A stretch of DNA of 64,000 nt from Deltaproteobacteria bacterium (GTDB lineage: Bacteria > Desulfobacterota > DSM-4660 > Desulfatiglandales > Desulfatiglandaceae), in NCBI GenBank assembly GCA_019307815.1, contig JAFDIV010000006.1, positions 62,001-126,000 on the forward strand, in the 5' to 3' direction. Positions 54,160 to 63,193 of the stretch are shown piece after piece; the first letter of the stretch is position 1; the number at the start of each line of letters is the position of its first letter. The notes beneath the pieces were generated by a model. The model saw nothing but the letters and a program-made list of their open reading frames with translations, ran no database searches and was not told where the DNA came from. The position numbers and the translations under genes were made by a program.

Positions 54160-55171
54160 AGTGGTCGAATCCGACCCCATGTAGCACCCTCTCTGTACCA
54201 TCGGGACGGACACAGCGGATCCTTCGGCCTTCAGTGATTTTTCCGATCTTATAGACTGGGCCGCAGCCCTTTTCCTTGAACATCCGCTCAAATGCCGGGC
54301 CATTAGCCGCAGGGACCGTTATCAGTAACTGGTAGTCCTCACCTCCCCAAAGGCAGAGGCCGATTGGATCCTGATTATATTTTTTTGCAAAGGATATTAA
54401 TGTATTAGAAAGGGGAAGGCACTCCTCAAGTATCTCTGCGCCGCTATTGCTTGCCTCGCAGATATGCCCCAGATCTGCCACAAGTCCGTCGCTTAGGTCG
54501 ATCATGGCTGAGGCCAGTCCGGACTTGGCGATGATCCTTCCTTCTTCTACTTGGGGCCTTGGCCGGGTAAGGGCCTTAATCAGAGAAGGCCAGTCTGCTA
54601 GTCCTGCCTCGATCTGGCCCTTGAGGATCTTGAGTCCGGCAGCGGCCTCGCCAAGGGGCCCCGTCACATATATGCTGTCGCCCGGAGAAGCACCCTTGCG
54701 GTAAAGTACCTGGTCGGTCATGGCCTCGCCAATCACCGCCACATTGATAAAGAGACCTGCCAGCGAGGCAGAAGTATCCCCGCCCAACAGGTTCACCCCA
54801 TAGGCCCGACATACCTCCTTCATGCCCTCGTAAAGTGCGTTTAGTATGCGTAGGGGAAAGGAATGGGGAATGGCGAGGGAGACGAACAGATGCCGTGGCA
54901 CACCACCCATGGCTGCGATATCGCTAAGGTTTACGGCAACTGCCTTTTCCCCCAGATGTCTTGCTGGGGTCCTGTCCAGGATAAAGTGGACGTTTTCCAC
55001 CAAAAGATCGGTGGTGACCAGGAGCACCTTGTCCCCAAAGGGACCTATCACGGCGCAGTCATCCCCGATACCCTGGAGGATGCCTTCAGGCCCATGTATA
55101 CAGCCCTGGGAGATGGAGCGGATAAATTCGAATTCCCCCAGATCTTCAATGGTCTCCAGGTCTCTTTCCAT
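54140..55171 (-). CDS. thiL: Thiamine-monophosphate kinase
   Basis: 343 residues from the ATG of MERDLETIEDLGEFEFI behind AGAGGAAAG; the longer frame upstream lacks a ribosome site. AIR-synthase-like fold: GIGDDCAVIGPFGD, NLSDIAAMGGVPRHLFVSLAIP, LLGGDTSAS, DLSDGLVADLGH. It phosphorylates thiamine phosphate to thiamine pyrophosphate. No TPP riboswitch is seen upstream. Confidence 0.93.
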   Translation of the reverse strand: MERDLETIEDLGEFEFIRSISQGCIHGPEGILQGIGDDCAVIGPFGDKVLLVTTDLLVENVHFILDRTPARHLGEKAVAVNLSDIAAMGGVPRHLFVSLAIPHSFPLRILNALYEGMKEVCRAYGVNLLGGDTSASLAGLFINVAVIGEAMTDQVLYRKGASPGDSIYVTGPLGEAAAGLKILKGQIEAGLADWPSLIKALTRPRPQVEEGRIIAKSGLASAMIDLSDGLVADLGHICEASNSGAEILEECLPLSNTLISFAKKYNQDPIGLCLWGGEDYQLLITVPAANGPAFERMFKEKGCGPVYKIGKITEGRRIRCVRPDGTERVLHGVGFDHFKEAGQ

Positions 55172-55361
55172 GTTGACTTTCCTCTTTAAAAAGAGATTAA
55201 ACAAACATGTGCACAATGACCTCATGAATTGCAAGCCAAAAATCCACTTGAAGCATCGATGGCACATAAGAGGCCAAGGACCTGAAAGTAAAAAACCAAG
55301 GACATGGGCTGCTCTCCGTGATAAAATATTAAAACACAGGCAAAAAAACGAGACCGTTTAT

Positions 55362-56288
55362 ATGGATAATATAAATGAAATCCAGGACACAACCGTACTC
55401 CAGGCCCTCCAGAGAAATGGTCCCATGATCGGCTCTGAATTGATGGAGGCCACAGGTGCAGAGGGCCTTGAATTGTGGCGTACCTGCATGTCGAGTGAGA
55501 AGATATGCACTTGTTCCATTGCCAGGCACTATCTCCGATTGGACCGCAGGGTGGAGGGCTTTGCAAGGCTTTCTCCTTCTATCTTCAGGGAATTTTTGAC
55601 CTATACTGTCGTGGGATTGAAGGACCAGGCCAAGGCAGTAGAGAAAAGGGCCGAAGAAATACGCATCCACATCCGAAGGGTAAGTCGGTCCAAGCTGACC
55701 CTTGCCCGAAGCGTCATATCAGGTCTGGTGAGCAAGCTGGATAGCGAGTTTCCTCTCCAGGAAAGAACCTGTGTGCTTATTGCGGGCGATATTGTATTTG
55801 ATATGGCCCATGATGTGCCCCGGCCTGAACGGAGTACTGGTCGTCTGGTCAATGGCTCGGATATGGACATAGTTGTCATTGTGGATGAGCGTTTTCCCCA
55901 TGAACTCAGGAAACGGATCGACGATACCATCTTTGCGGAGAAATACCGGCTTCTTATGACCCCTCATCTCCGAGAGGAGATCGATTATGTGGTAAAAGAC
56001 CTGGGCAAGGTCACGGAACAGCTATGCTTTGACACCTTTAAACACATGGTAGCTTGCAAGATCATGCATGAAGGCGAATTACTTTTTGGCAGCAAGCCCA
56101 TGTTTCAGCAGATTAAAGGCATGCTTGAAAAAGAGGGGGTGGTAAAAAAATTGCTCTTCCTTGAACAAAGGGCCTGGCAGTTTCGCCAGGAGGCCTGTGA
56201 GCGCCTTTGCAGATACAGGGAGGATCTACATAGGGAGGATATCCTTTGCCTGTTTTACCCAACAGAGGAGTCAGAAGAATTTGAGTAA
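55362..56288 (+). CDS. Nucleotidyltransferase-fold protein, unknown function
   Basis: 308 residues from the ATG of MDNINEIQDTTVLQALQ. The C-terminal part has the nucleotidyltransferase motif NGSDMDIVVIVDERF (GSD-x-D), preceded by a helical domain of about 120 residues with a winged-helix look (MIGSELMEATGAEGLELWRT). The remaining part (CFDTFKHMVACKIMHEGELLFGSKPMF) resembles bacterial signalling or antibiotic-modifying nucleotidyltransferases. Function is not assigned. Overlaps glmM by 34 bases in convergent orientation. The open frame reaches upstream across thiL without a supporting start. Confidence 0.65.
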   Translation: MDNINEIQDTTVLQALQRNGPMIGSELMEATGAEGLELWRTCMSSEKICTCSIARHYLRLDRRVEGFARLSPSIFREFLTYTVVGLKDQAKAVEKRAEEIRIHIRRVSRSKLTLARSVISGLVSKLDSEFPLQERTCVLIAGDIVFDMAHDVPRPERSTGRLVNGSDMDIVVIVDERFPHELRKRIDDTIFAEKYRLLMTPHLREEIDYVVKDLGKVTEQLCFDTFKHMVACKIMHEGELLFGSKPMFQQIKGMLEKEGVVKKLLFLEQRAWQFRQEACERLCRYREDLHREDILCLFYPTEESEEFE

Positions 56289-57640
56289 GCCACTGCCTTG
56301 GCTACGGCTGCCGCGATATCTTCTGCATAGCCTTTAACCTTGTTCTCGTCTTCCCCCTCCACCATGACACGACACAGATTCTCGGTCCCAGAATACCGGA
56401 CCAGTACCCTGCCCTTGCCGCCCAGTTCCTGCTCTACGGCCTCAATGAGCCCTTGTACCTCCGGGAGTTGGCTCAAGGGAGGCTTTTTACTGACACGTAC
56501 ATTGATTAGGACCTGAGGAAAAAGGGGCATGAGGTCAGAGAGTTCTGACAAAGGTCGATCAAAATACTGCATAGCTGATATCACGTAAAGTGCTGAAAGG
56601 AGGCCGTCTCCTGTACTATGGTGGTTCAGCAACAGGATATGTCCGGATTCTTCTCCCCCAAGTATTGCGCCATGGGCGAGCATCTCCTGAAACACATTGC
56701 GATCACCCACCTTGGTGGCCTTGTGTTCGATTCCCAAATCTCGAAGGGCCACCCGAAGGCCAATGTTACTCATGACCGTGCTCACTACCATATTTTTCTT
56801 GAGCCGGTCCTGTTCCTTTAGCATCTTGGCAAAGATGACCAGAAGTTGATCTCCTGAAAGGGCATGACCATATTCATCCACTGCCACAAGACGATCACCA
56901 TCGCCGTCAAAGGCAAGCCCAAGGGTTGAACCTGTCTCCACTACCTTTTGTCCCACATATTCAGGATGTTGAGATCCGCATGCCTTGTTGATATTTTTCC
57001 CATCAGGATCAATGGCCAGGGCCACAACATCTGCGTTAAGCCTTTGGAATAGCTCGGGAGCTACCCTATATGTGGCGCCATTGGCACAATCCAGTACGAT
57101 TTTCATGTCCCGGAGATCCTCCAGCTCAGGGGCAGCTCCCATGAGAAAAGAGACGTAGCGCTGGGTGGCGTCATCCAGGATCTGGGAATGGCCTGGCTCC
57201 CGCATTTGGCCCTTCTCATGGTGTTGTTCCTTTTCAGGAGAGAAAGAGAATAGGATGCGCTCCAGCTCCAGCTCCTCTTCTTCGGTTAGTTTAGTTCCTT
57301 GGGAGGAGAAGATCTTAAATCCATTGTGCTCGTGAGGATTGTGTGAAGCAGAGATCACAACCCCTGCCTCTGCCTCCATTTCCCTTGTCATATAGGCCAC
57401 CCCCGGGGTAGGGAGCACTCCGGCGTGCAGAACAGTGGCGCCTTCGGACAAAAGGCCTGAGGCAAGGGCAAACTCCAGCATGGGGCCAGAAATCCGCGTA
57501 TCCCGCCCCAGCAAGATTGTTGGGTTTCCATTGCCAAGAAAGTGGACAATGGCCATACCAAGATTTACTCCAAGTTGGGGAGTCATGGGATACTGATTCG
57601 CAATTCCTCGAATGCCATCGGTTCCAAAGAGCTTGCCCAT
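56255..57640 (-). CDS. glmM: Phosphoglucosamine mutase
   Basis: 461 residues. Catalytic Ser in VISASHNPHEHNG, metal loop DGDGDR, and sugar-binding GEESGH. It converts glucosamine-6-phosphate to glucosamine-1-phosphate for cell-wall precursors. I chose the second ATG (MGKLFGTDGIRG), which overlaps the stop of the upstream gene as TGATG and stands 5 bases behind GGAGG. Confidence 0.95.
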   Translation of the reverse strand: MGKLFGTDGIRGIANQYPMTPQLGVNLGMAIVHFLGNGNPTILLGRDTRISGPMLEFALASGLLSEGATVLHAGVLPTPGVAYMTREMEAEAGVVISASHNPHEHNGFKIFSSQGTKLTEEEELELERILFSFSPEKEQHHEKGQMREPGHSQILDDATQRYVSFLMGAAPELEDLRDMKIVLDCANGATYRVAPELFQRLNADVVALAIDPDGKNINKACGSQHPEYVGQKVVETGSTLGLAFDGDGDRLVAVDEYGHALSGDQLLVIFAKMLKEQDRLKKNMVVSTVMSNIGLRVALRDLGIEHKATKVGDRNVFQEMLAHGAILGGEESGHILLLNHHSTGDGLLSALYVISAMQYFDRPLSELSDLMPLFPQVLINVRVSKKPPLSQLPEVQGLIEAVEQELGGKGRVLVRYSGTENLCRVMVEGEDENKVKGYAEDIAAAVAKAVAYSNSSDSSVG

Positions 57641-58902
57641 CATTTCCTCCTTCCTGGCCTGAAACCAGGCAGGCATGCCCAAACCTTTTCCATTACCTCA
57701 TCCACAATGCCCTCAAGCCATCTGGTTCCTTCAGAACATGCAGCAGGGCCAAGCCCCTTAATCACGGAAAGGTAATCCACCCCCTTTTCCTTTATGCCCT
57801 GTTCAAGGGCAGAGCGGAATACCTGGTAATGAGCCGCCTTGCCCGAGATATGGAGGCACTCTTCAAATGCCTCTTCAACACGAGGCCAGTTTTTCTGAAA
57901 TTCCCGCTTTCTCTCCACAGCGGCCTGATGAGCTGCCCCTGTTTTTTGATATAGCCCTATGGAGGTCTCCATGCGGGATGCCACTTCTCCCAGGCGCTTC
58001 ACCCTTTCCCGGATGGCCCTTTCTATCTTGTCCAGCCCGCCGATGCAAAGGGCCTTTTCCATGGGCGAGGAGGACAAAAATAACGGCCGGACTTCTAAGT
58101 ACCAGCGCCGCAGAGCGATGAGATTGGCAATATAAAGGGAATTAAGCTCAATGATCCGCCTCACATTTGCATACAATCCAAAATGGCGGGGGAGCCTTTT
58201 TGGAATGGAAGGGTGACCCAACAAAACGGTATCTTGTTCCAGAATGTCCTTGCGCACAATGGTTCCTGCAGCCACCACCACCCCATAAGTGATACGTACT
58301 GGCCCCACAATACCACCTTGTCCGCCTAGAAAGATGGGCGGTTGATTGAGCATAACTCCCCTGGGCACATCTCCAATTAGAGAAGCAGTTGCCTTATCCT
58401 GATCCGGAGTATAGTTAAAGTGTATATAGCTGCTTCCCACCTCACTATGGTTTTTTTCATCTGTTCCGCCGGCCATGAGACAATCGCAAAAATTGATCAA
58501 ACTCCCCAGGGTGACAAAGGGAAAGAGTATAGTATGTTTGAGGCCAACGGTATGGGCTCCCCTGGCCCCTTCCTCCAGGAGGCAGCATTCCCTTACCTGG
58601 GCCCCAGGTCCCATGCTCGCACCATCGAGGAAGCAGGATTCCTTGAAGGATCCTGCAGCAAGTTTTACCCCCCTTCCGAGCTGGCAGTTTGTTATGGTGG
58701 CAGGGCCTTCTGTGCCAAGCTCGCAGCCGTCCATGATGAGGGTCTGTGAGCCGTATATTTTACATCCAGTATGGATAACTACACCCTTACCTGAGATTCT
58801 ATCGGGGTTCACCTCAGGACCCACTTGGATACTATTGGGACAGGGTATCCTAACCCCTTTATCCATTAGCCTTTGGATAATATGGTAAGATTCCTGTGTC
58901 AT
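57640..58902 (-). CDS. Left-handed beta-helix (GlmU C-terminus-like) protein
   Basis: 420 residues. About the first 230 are hexapeptide repeats of a left-handed beta-helix (GKGVVIHTGCKIYGSQTLI, GPATITNCQLGRGVKL, GGIVGPVRITYGVVVAAGTIVRKD), as in the acyltransferase half of GlmU. The rest is a long helical domain of unknown function (LNSLYIANLIALRRWYLEVRPL, HISGKAAHYQVFRSALEQGI). It has no nucleotidyltransferase half. The stop overlaps the start of glmM, and the two are surely cotranslated, which places it in amino-sugar activation. Exact reaction unknown. Confidence 0.8.
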   Translation of the reverse strand: MTQESYHIIQRLMDKGVRIPCPNSIQVGPEVNPDRISGKGVVIHTGCKIYGSQTLIMDGCELGTEGPATITNCQLGRGVKLAAGSFKESCFLDGASMGPGAQVRECCLLEEGARGAHTVGLKHTILFPFVTLGSLINFCDCLMAGGTDEKNHSEVGSSYIHFNYTPDQDKATASLIGDVPRGVMLNQPPIFLGGQGGIVGPVRITYGVVVAAGTIVRKDILEQDTVLLGHPSIPKRLPRHFGLYANVRRIIELNSLYIANLIALRRWYLEVRPLFLSSSPMEKALCIGGLDKIERAIRERVKRLGEVASRMETSIGLYQKTGAAHQAAVERKREFQKNWPRVEEAFEECLHISGKAAHYQVFRSALEQGIKEKGVDYLSVIKGLGPAACSEGTRWLEGIVDEVMEKVWACLPGFRPGRRK

Positions 58903-59074
58903 TGCCTCTCCCCCAATTTAGGGGTTATCAGTCCATTTGAGATTTCGTCATTCCATATTAGATGCATCTATTCCTAGCCTTGAGAGTGGACGTTTCATAT
59001 CAGGGCAAGGCGTCAGTTTTGCAATGTAATCCATAGGGTCCAAATATTCAAGCAGGAACAAGGGCAGGCTTGAA

Positions 59075-59113
59075 GCAGGAGGCCGAGCCATATATTATGG
59101 GTCGGCCTCCTGC
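59075..59113 (-). terminator. Intrinsic terminator of the flavoprotein gene
   Basis: GCAGGAGGCCGA (59075-59086) and TCGGCCTCCTGC (59102-59113) form a 12-bp perfect stem, extended inward by CCATA/TATGG. It lies 30 bases after the stop of the flavoprotein gene. No T-run follows, only TTC. Confidence 0.7.
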
Positions 59114-59142
59114 CATAACACCTCGTTTCGGGACGGAAAAGG

Positions 59143-60330
59143 TTACTCGGCGGGAAGCGCTTCGGCCACCTTTTTGGCCAGTTCCCGACATGCCTCTTTT
59201 GCGCTATCATCGGGTACATACTGCGTGCGGAGGCCTGGATGCACTACCTGAAATTTCATGGCCTCAAGCTGCTCATTTATGAGCTTGGCCGCCTCTCCAC
59301 TCCAGCCATAAGACCCAAAGGCCGCGCCTATTTTATTCAAGGGCTTGAGCCCTTTCATATAAGTGAGCATATCGCTGATGGTGGGGAATATGCCGTTGTT
59401 AAGTGTAGGAGAGCCCACCAAAATTGCCCCGGCATCCATCACCTCTGTCATTATGTCGCTCCGGTGGCACTGTCTTAGCTTCCTGGTGGTGGTCGGCACG
59501 CCTTCTTCCCAAAGGGCTTCTGCAATGGTCTCGGCCATGGTTTCTGTACTATGCCACATGGTGTCGTAGACAATGAGGGCCCTTCTTTTGGGTTCTTGCT
59601 TGGCCCATTCAACATAGGCATTGATTATTCTCCCTGGATCTTTTCTCCAAATAATTCCATGATCCGGGCATATCATCTTGATTTGCAGGTTCATTTCTGT
59701 GACCTTATTAATCAGCTTTAGGACAAGAGGAGAGTACAAAAGCAGGATATTTGCGTAATACTTCTGGGCGTGGAAGAAAATCTCCTCGCCAACTTCATCA
59801 TCAAATCGCTCCAGGGAGGCATAATGCTGGCCAAAGCCATCGCTTGAAAATAGGATATTGTCTTCCTTTAGATAGGTAAACATACTATCCGGCCAGTGGA
59901 GCATACGGGTTTCCAGAAACATAAGGGTCTTTTTGCCCAAGGAAAGCTCAGTGCCTGTTTCAACCGGTTGAAGGTTCCATCTTGAGCCAAAATGTTTGTT
60001 CAGATTTTTTTGGCCCATTTTGGAGCAATATAAGGGTTTATTTTCTCCTATCCTGTGCATTATCCTGGGAAGCGCGCCCGTGTGATCCATCTCGGTATGG
60101 TTGCTGATAACAAAGTCAATTTTTTTGGGATCCACCACCTTGCTGATGGCATTTAGTAGCTCTTCGGCAAATTCCTTTTTCGCGGTATCAATCAAGGTGA
60201 TTTTGTCGTCCAAAATCAGGTAAGCATTGTACGTGGTGCCAGGGTAGGTGGAATATCCATGAAAATCTCGAATATTCCAATCAATAGCCGGTAAGCAATA
60301 TACGTCTTTGGCAATCTCTATAACTTGCAT
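59143..60330 (-). CDS. A-type flavoprotein (FprA/ROO family)
   Basis: 395 residues. A metallo-beta-lactamase-like diiron domain (VISNHTEMDHTG, MLHWPDSMFTYL, ICPDHGIIW) is followed by a flavodoxin domain (ALIVYDTMWHSTETMAETIAEAL, AILVGSPTLNNGIFPTI, AFGSYGWSGEAA). Members reduce O2 or NO with electrons from rubredoxin or F420 and protect anaerobes from oxygen or nitrosative stress. Here the donor is not known. A strong terminator follows. Confidence 0.93.
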   Translation of the reverse strand: MQVIEIAKDVYCLPAIDWNIRDFHGYSTYPGTTYNAYLILDDKITLIDTAKKEFAEELLNAISKVVDPKKIDFVISNHTEMDHTGALPRIMHRIGENKPLYCSKMGQKNLNKHFGSRWNLQPVETGTELSLGKKTLMFLETRMLHWPDSMFTYLKEDNILFSSDGFGQHYASLERFDDEVGEEIFFHAQKYYANILLLYSPLVLKLINKVTEMNLQIKMICPDHGIIWRKDPGRIINAYVEWAKQEPKRRALIVYDTMWHSTETMAETIAEALWEEGVPTTTRKLRQCHRSDIMTEVMDAGAILVGSPTLNNGIFPTISDMLTYMKGLKPLNKIGAAFGSYGWSGEAAKLINEQLEAMKFQVVHPGLRTQYVPDDSAKEACRELAKKVAEALPAE

Positions 60331-60591
60331 GATTCCTCCCTCCGTTATTTAATCCGCCATACTTCTTAGCGGGTTAATTTAGTATTGATCATTTAACATA
60401 AACATAAATCCTCTTTGGTTATAATGCAAACGAAAGAATAAACAAATTATCTAATCATTTGGTTGCCCATCTGTTTATTAGCATAATCTTAAAGTGAAAG
60501 GACTGGAACGTATTGAAGGACATAAAGTGGTGGTTTGGATTTGTGGCGGAGGGAACATGTGTGCCTCTCTTGTAAAGAGGCCCCCTGGTGA

Positions 60592-61254
60592 CTATCCGAT
60601 GGCACTCTTTATCGCATCCACAAAAGCATGAAACAAGCTGGTAGGTTCTTGAAGTATGCCTTGGGCGTTATCTCGAAGCATGCTTCTCCGTAACTTCCAA
60701 GAAAGCTCCAATTGGATGCCTTTGCCGTGTCTTCCTTTGTTGCAGATATTGTCAGGGTTTTCGCCTCGCAGGCCCTCGTTATCTTTTCCTATGATAAATC
60801 CGGCATGTTTAAGGGCCCTACGGAACTTTTCCCTAAGGGCCAAGTCACGCCCACCGACCAGCACAGATTCCTCTTCGCCCCTATACCCATGAACAGTTAT
60901 AATGGTATCACAATGTCTAATCATCTTCATGGCAATGGGCTCGTGGAAACGGGTGCTGGGAATATGAAAGATGCGGTTATGAGAGGCCCTGATCCCTTCA
61001 AACACATAGACCGTGTGATTGGGGTGGGCCAAGGCCAGGGCGACTTTTGAGGTCCCCGGCTCTATTCTTCCCCCATGGATCGCAAATATGCCTACAGGTG
61101 AACCTCCAAGACGATAGCGGATACGCACATTGTCGTTCGCCTGGCAGCAAAGTTTGGGATTTTCTTTGGATCTGTTTATTGCCCTGTCAGCCCCTTCACT
61201 GGACATAGGGTGGGTAAAAAGAAGACTGCCCAACAAAGTATTTGTATATTTCAT
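60592..61254 (-). CDS. Poly-gamma-glutamate hydrolase-type zinc peptidase
   Basis: 220 residues. Motifs of the PghP/DUF867-type hydrolase are visible: GIFAIHGGRIEPGTSKVAL, TIITVHGYRGEEESVLVGG and KGIQLELSWKLRR, which hold the zinc ligands and catalytic Glu. Such enzymes are best known from phages and Bacillus, where they cut gamma-glutamyl chains. Substrate here is not known. Divergent to the sigma-54 activator; only 50 bases lie between them. Confidence 0.8.
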   Translation of the reverse strand: MKYTNTLLGSLLFTHPMSSEGADRAINRSKENPKLCCQANDNVRIRYRLGGSPVGIFAIHGGRIEPGTSKVALALAHPNHTVYVFEGIRASHNRIFHIPSTRFHEPIAMKMIRHCDTIITVHGYRGEEESVLVGGRDLALREKFRRALKHAGFIIGKDNEGLRGENPDNICNKGRHGKGIQLELSWKLRRSMLRDNAQGILQEPTSLFHAFVDAIKSAIG

Positions 61255-61304
61255 ATTGTTTTGCTAAGAATAGAATGAAAAAATTTCGTTGAGTAGAATA
61301 GAAA

Positions 61305-62678
61305 ATGGCCAAGGGGTCAAAAAAGACATCAGCAACCTTTCCATGCGATATTTCCAGGTCTATCACTCGTCCTTGCTGTATCATATTGGAAAATATAAGT
61401 GAAGGGGTTATTACCATTGATTTGAACAAGAAAATAACCTTTTTCAATAGGGCAGCCGAGGTGCTGACCGGCTTTCCCCGCCAGGAAGCAATAGGCCAAT
61501 ACTGCTTTGACATCTTCAGGGCCAATATATGTGCCAACAAATGCCCCATGGACCGCGTTACGGAGACAGGTGAGGAGCCGCGTGATACCCCTGCGTTTAT
61601 CATTAACCGTGAGGGCGAACAGATTCCTATAAGTGTTACCTCATGCCCTTTGAAGGACGAACGTCAGGAGCTTATAGGGATAATTGAGGTGTTTCGGGAT
61701 CTCTCTGACCTCGAAAGACTGCGGCGTCAGATGGCGCGCAGTTATTCACCTGAGGACATTGTGGGCCGACATCCCCGGATGAGGGAAATTTTTGCCTTTC
61801 TTCCTGATATCGCTGAAAGCGACAGCCCGGTGTTGATAGAAGGGCCCACAGGCTCGGGCAAGGAACTTTTTGCCCGCGCCATACACAATCTCAGTTCTCG
61901 CCGCAACGGCCCGTTCATTGCCCTAAATTGCGGGGCCTTGCCTGATACCCTCTTGGAATCGGAACTCTTTGGCTATGCAAAAGGGGCCTTCACCGGTGCC
62001 ACCCGAGACAAGCCAGGCCGCTTTCTTCTTGCAGATAAGGGAACCCTGTTTCTTGACGAGATATGCAATACTTCCCTTGCTTTTCAGGCCGATCTGTTGA
62101 GGGTGCTGGAAGAGGGGGAATTTACGCCATTAGGAGATACAAAGTCCTTGAAGACCGATTTCCGTGTAGTAGCTGCTACAAACCGCGATCTCAAAGAGAT
62201 GGTCAAAGAAGGCGCCTTTCGAGAGGATCTTTATTACAGGTTGAATGTGGTAAAAATAACCTTGCCACCCCTCAGGGAGCGGAAGGAAGATATACCCCTT
62301 CTTGTTGAACACTTCGTACACAAATACAACCTCCTCAAGGGCAGGGCCATCCAGGGGGTTGCATCCGAGGTGATGGCCTTTTTCATGATATATCCCTTTC
62401 CAGGGAATATCCGGGAGTTGGAAAACATTATCGAGTACGCCTTCATCCTTTGTAAAGACCCTATCATTTCCATGGAACACCTTCCTGCTGATGTAAGAGA
62501 GTGGGCCGAGGCACACCCCATGAGCAAACCCATTACCGGAACCTTGGCTACGGAAGAGGCGCAAATAATTCGCTCGGCCCTTGAAAAGCACGGAGGCAAT
62601 AGGGTGGCTGCAGCCAGGGAGCTGGGTATCAGCCGAACCACCCTTTGGCGGAAAATCAAAAAATATGGCCTTAATTAG
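61305..62678 (+). CDS. Sigma-54-dependent activator with PAS domain and Fis-type HTH
   Basis: 457 residues. A PAS sensor (LENISEGVITIDLNKKITFFNRAAEVLTGFPRQEAIGQYC, then FRANICANKCPMDR) with several cysteines is followed by the AAA+ domain with Walker A GPTGSGKELFARAI, GAFTGA loop for sigma-54 contact, Walker B GTLFLDEICN and sensor region. The end is a Fis-type helix-turn-helix (NRVAAARELGISRTTLWRKIKKYGLN). No receiver domain is present, so it senses a ligand or redox state directly. Its most likely target is the NifX/radical SAM operon that follows. Confidence 0.93.
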   Translation: MAKGSKKTSATFPCDISRSITRPCCIILENISEGVITIDLNKKITFFNRAAEVLTGFPRQEAIGQYCFDIFRANICANKCPMDRVTETGEEPRDTPAFIINREGEQIPISVTSCPLKDERQELIGIIEVFRDLSDLERLRRQMARSYSPEDIVGRHPRMREIFAFLPDIAESDSPVLIEGPTGSGKELFARAIHNLSSRRNGPFIALNCGALPDTLLESELFGYAKGAFTGATRDKPGRFLLADKGTLFLDEICNTSLAFQADLLRVLEEGEFTPLGDTKSLKTDFRVVAATNRDLKEMVKEGAFREDLYYRLNVVKITLPPLRERKEDIPLLVEHFVHKYNLLKGRAIQGVASEVMAFFMIYPFPGNIRELENIIEYAFILCKDPIISMEHLPADVREWAEAHPMSKPITGTLATEEAQIIRSALEKHGGNRVAAARELGISRTTLWRKIKKYGLN

Positions 62679-62686
62679 CCCCTTCC

Positions 62687-62713
62687 TTGAAACATACCCT
62701 TGAAACAGTTTCA
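62687..62713 (+). promoter_or_regulatory. Upstream activator palindrome for the sigma-54 regulator
   Basis: TGAAACAGTTTCA (62701-62713) is a perfect palindrome around a central A. A further TTGAAAC half-site lies at 62687-62693 and a GTTTCA half-site at 62793-62798. They lie about 100 bases upstream of the -24/-12 promoter, the usual place for bEBP sites. Confidence 0.6.
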
Positions 62714-62809
62714 CATTGTAACAGATTTTGCCCCCTTTCCTGTTTTTTGCTACCTGCCTATGTAATTGTAATTTCATTGTTTTTTGTGAGCTGTTTCATC
62801 TGCTGAATT

Positions 62810-62825
62810 GGGCATGGGGTTTGCT
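62810..62825 (+). promoter_or_regulatory. Sigma-54 (-24/-12) promoter of the NifX/radical SAM operon
   Basis: GGGCAT-GGGGT-TTGCT matches the consensus TGGCAC-N5-TTGCW in four of six and five of five positions, with exact GG-to-GC spacing. It lies 26 bases before the NifX ATG and directly downstream of the sigma-54 activator gene. Confidence 0.7.
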
Positions 62826-62851
62826 AAATACATATAGGGCGGAGGCGACAG

Positions 62852-63148
62852 ATGAAGATCGCGATTCCATTGTTTAAGGATCGGGTTGCCCCTCATTTTG
62901 GTGCCTCCTCAGAGATATTGCTTGTGGAGATCAAGGACGCCTCGCTTTATCAGGAGGCCAAATGGAATCTGGGGGGAGACACACCGCTTGATATTGCTCG
63001 GCGGCTTGTGGAATTAGGTGTGGACAAGATCATATGCGGAGGAATCAGCCGGGTTTATAAGGAATGGCTCGTGAGAAAAGGTATCAGTGTGGAAGATAAT
63101 AAGCGGGGGGAAGCGAAGGAGATCATAAAACAACTTCTCTCTAATTAG
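62852..63148 (+). CDS. NifX/NafY-type dinitrogenase iron-molybdenum cofactor domain protein
   Basis: 98 residues. MKIAIPLFKDRVAPHFGASSEILLVEIKDA and TPLDIARRLVELGVDKIICGGISRVYKEWLVRKGISVED are the full NifX-like domain found alone. Small members bind metal clusters or act in cofactor assembly, often outside nitrogen fixation. It has a sigma-54 promoter and is 45 bases from the radical SAM gene, so it is probably in the same operon. The same domain type is fused to the CDF pump at the other end of the window. Confidence 0.85.
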   Translation: MKIAIPLFKDRVAPHFGASSEILLVEIKDASLYQEAKWNLGGDTPLDIARRLVELGVDKIICGGISRVYKEWLVRKGISVEDNKRGEAKEIIKQLLSN

Positions 63149-63193
63149 ATCCTTATAGAAGGCCACTGTCGGGGGAGGAAAGGAGGTTTTGCC

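Noticed and set aside
54846..55361. Long upstream extension of the nucleotidyltransferase-fold gene
   Set aside because: It runs antisense through thiL and has no ribosome site. The ATG at 55362 is better.
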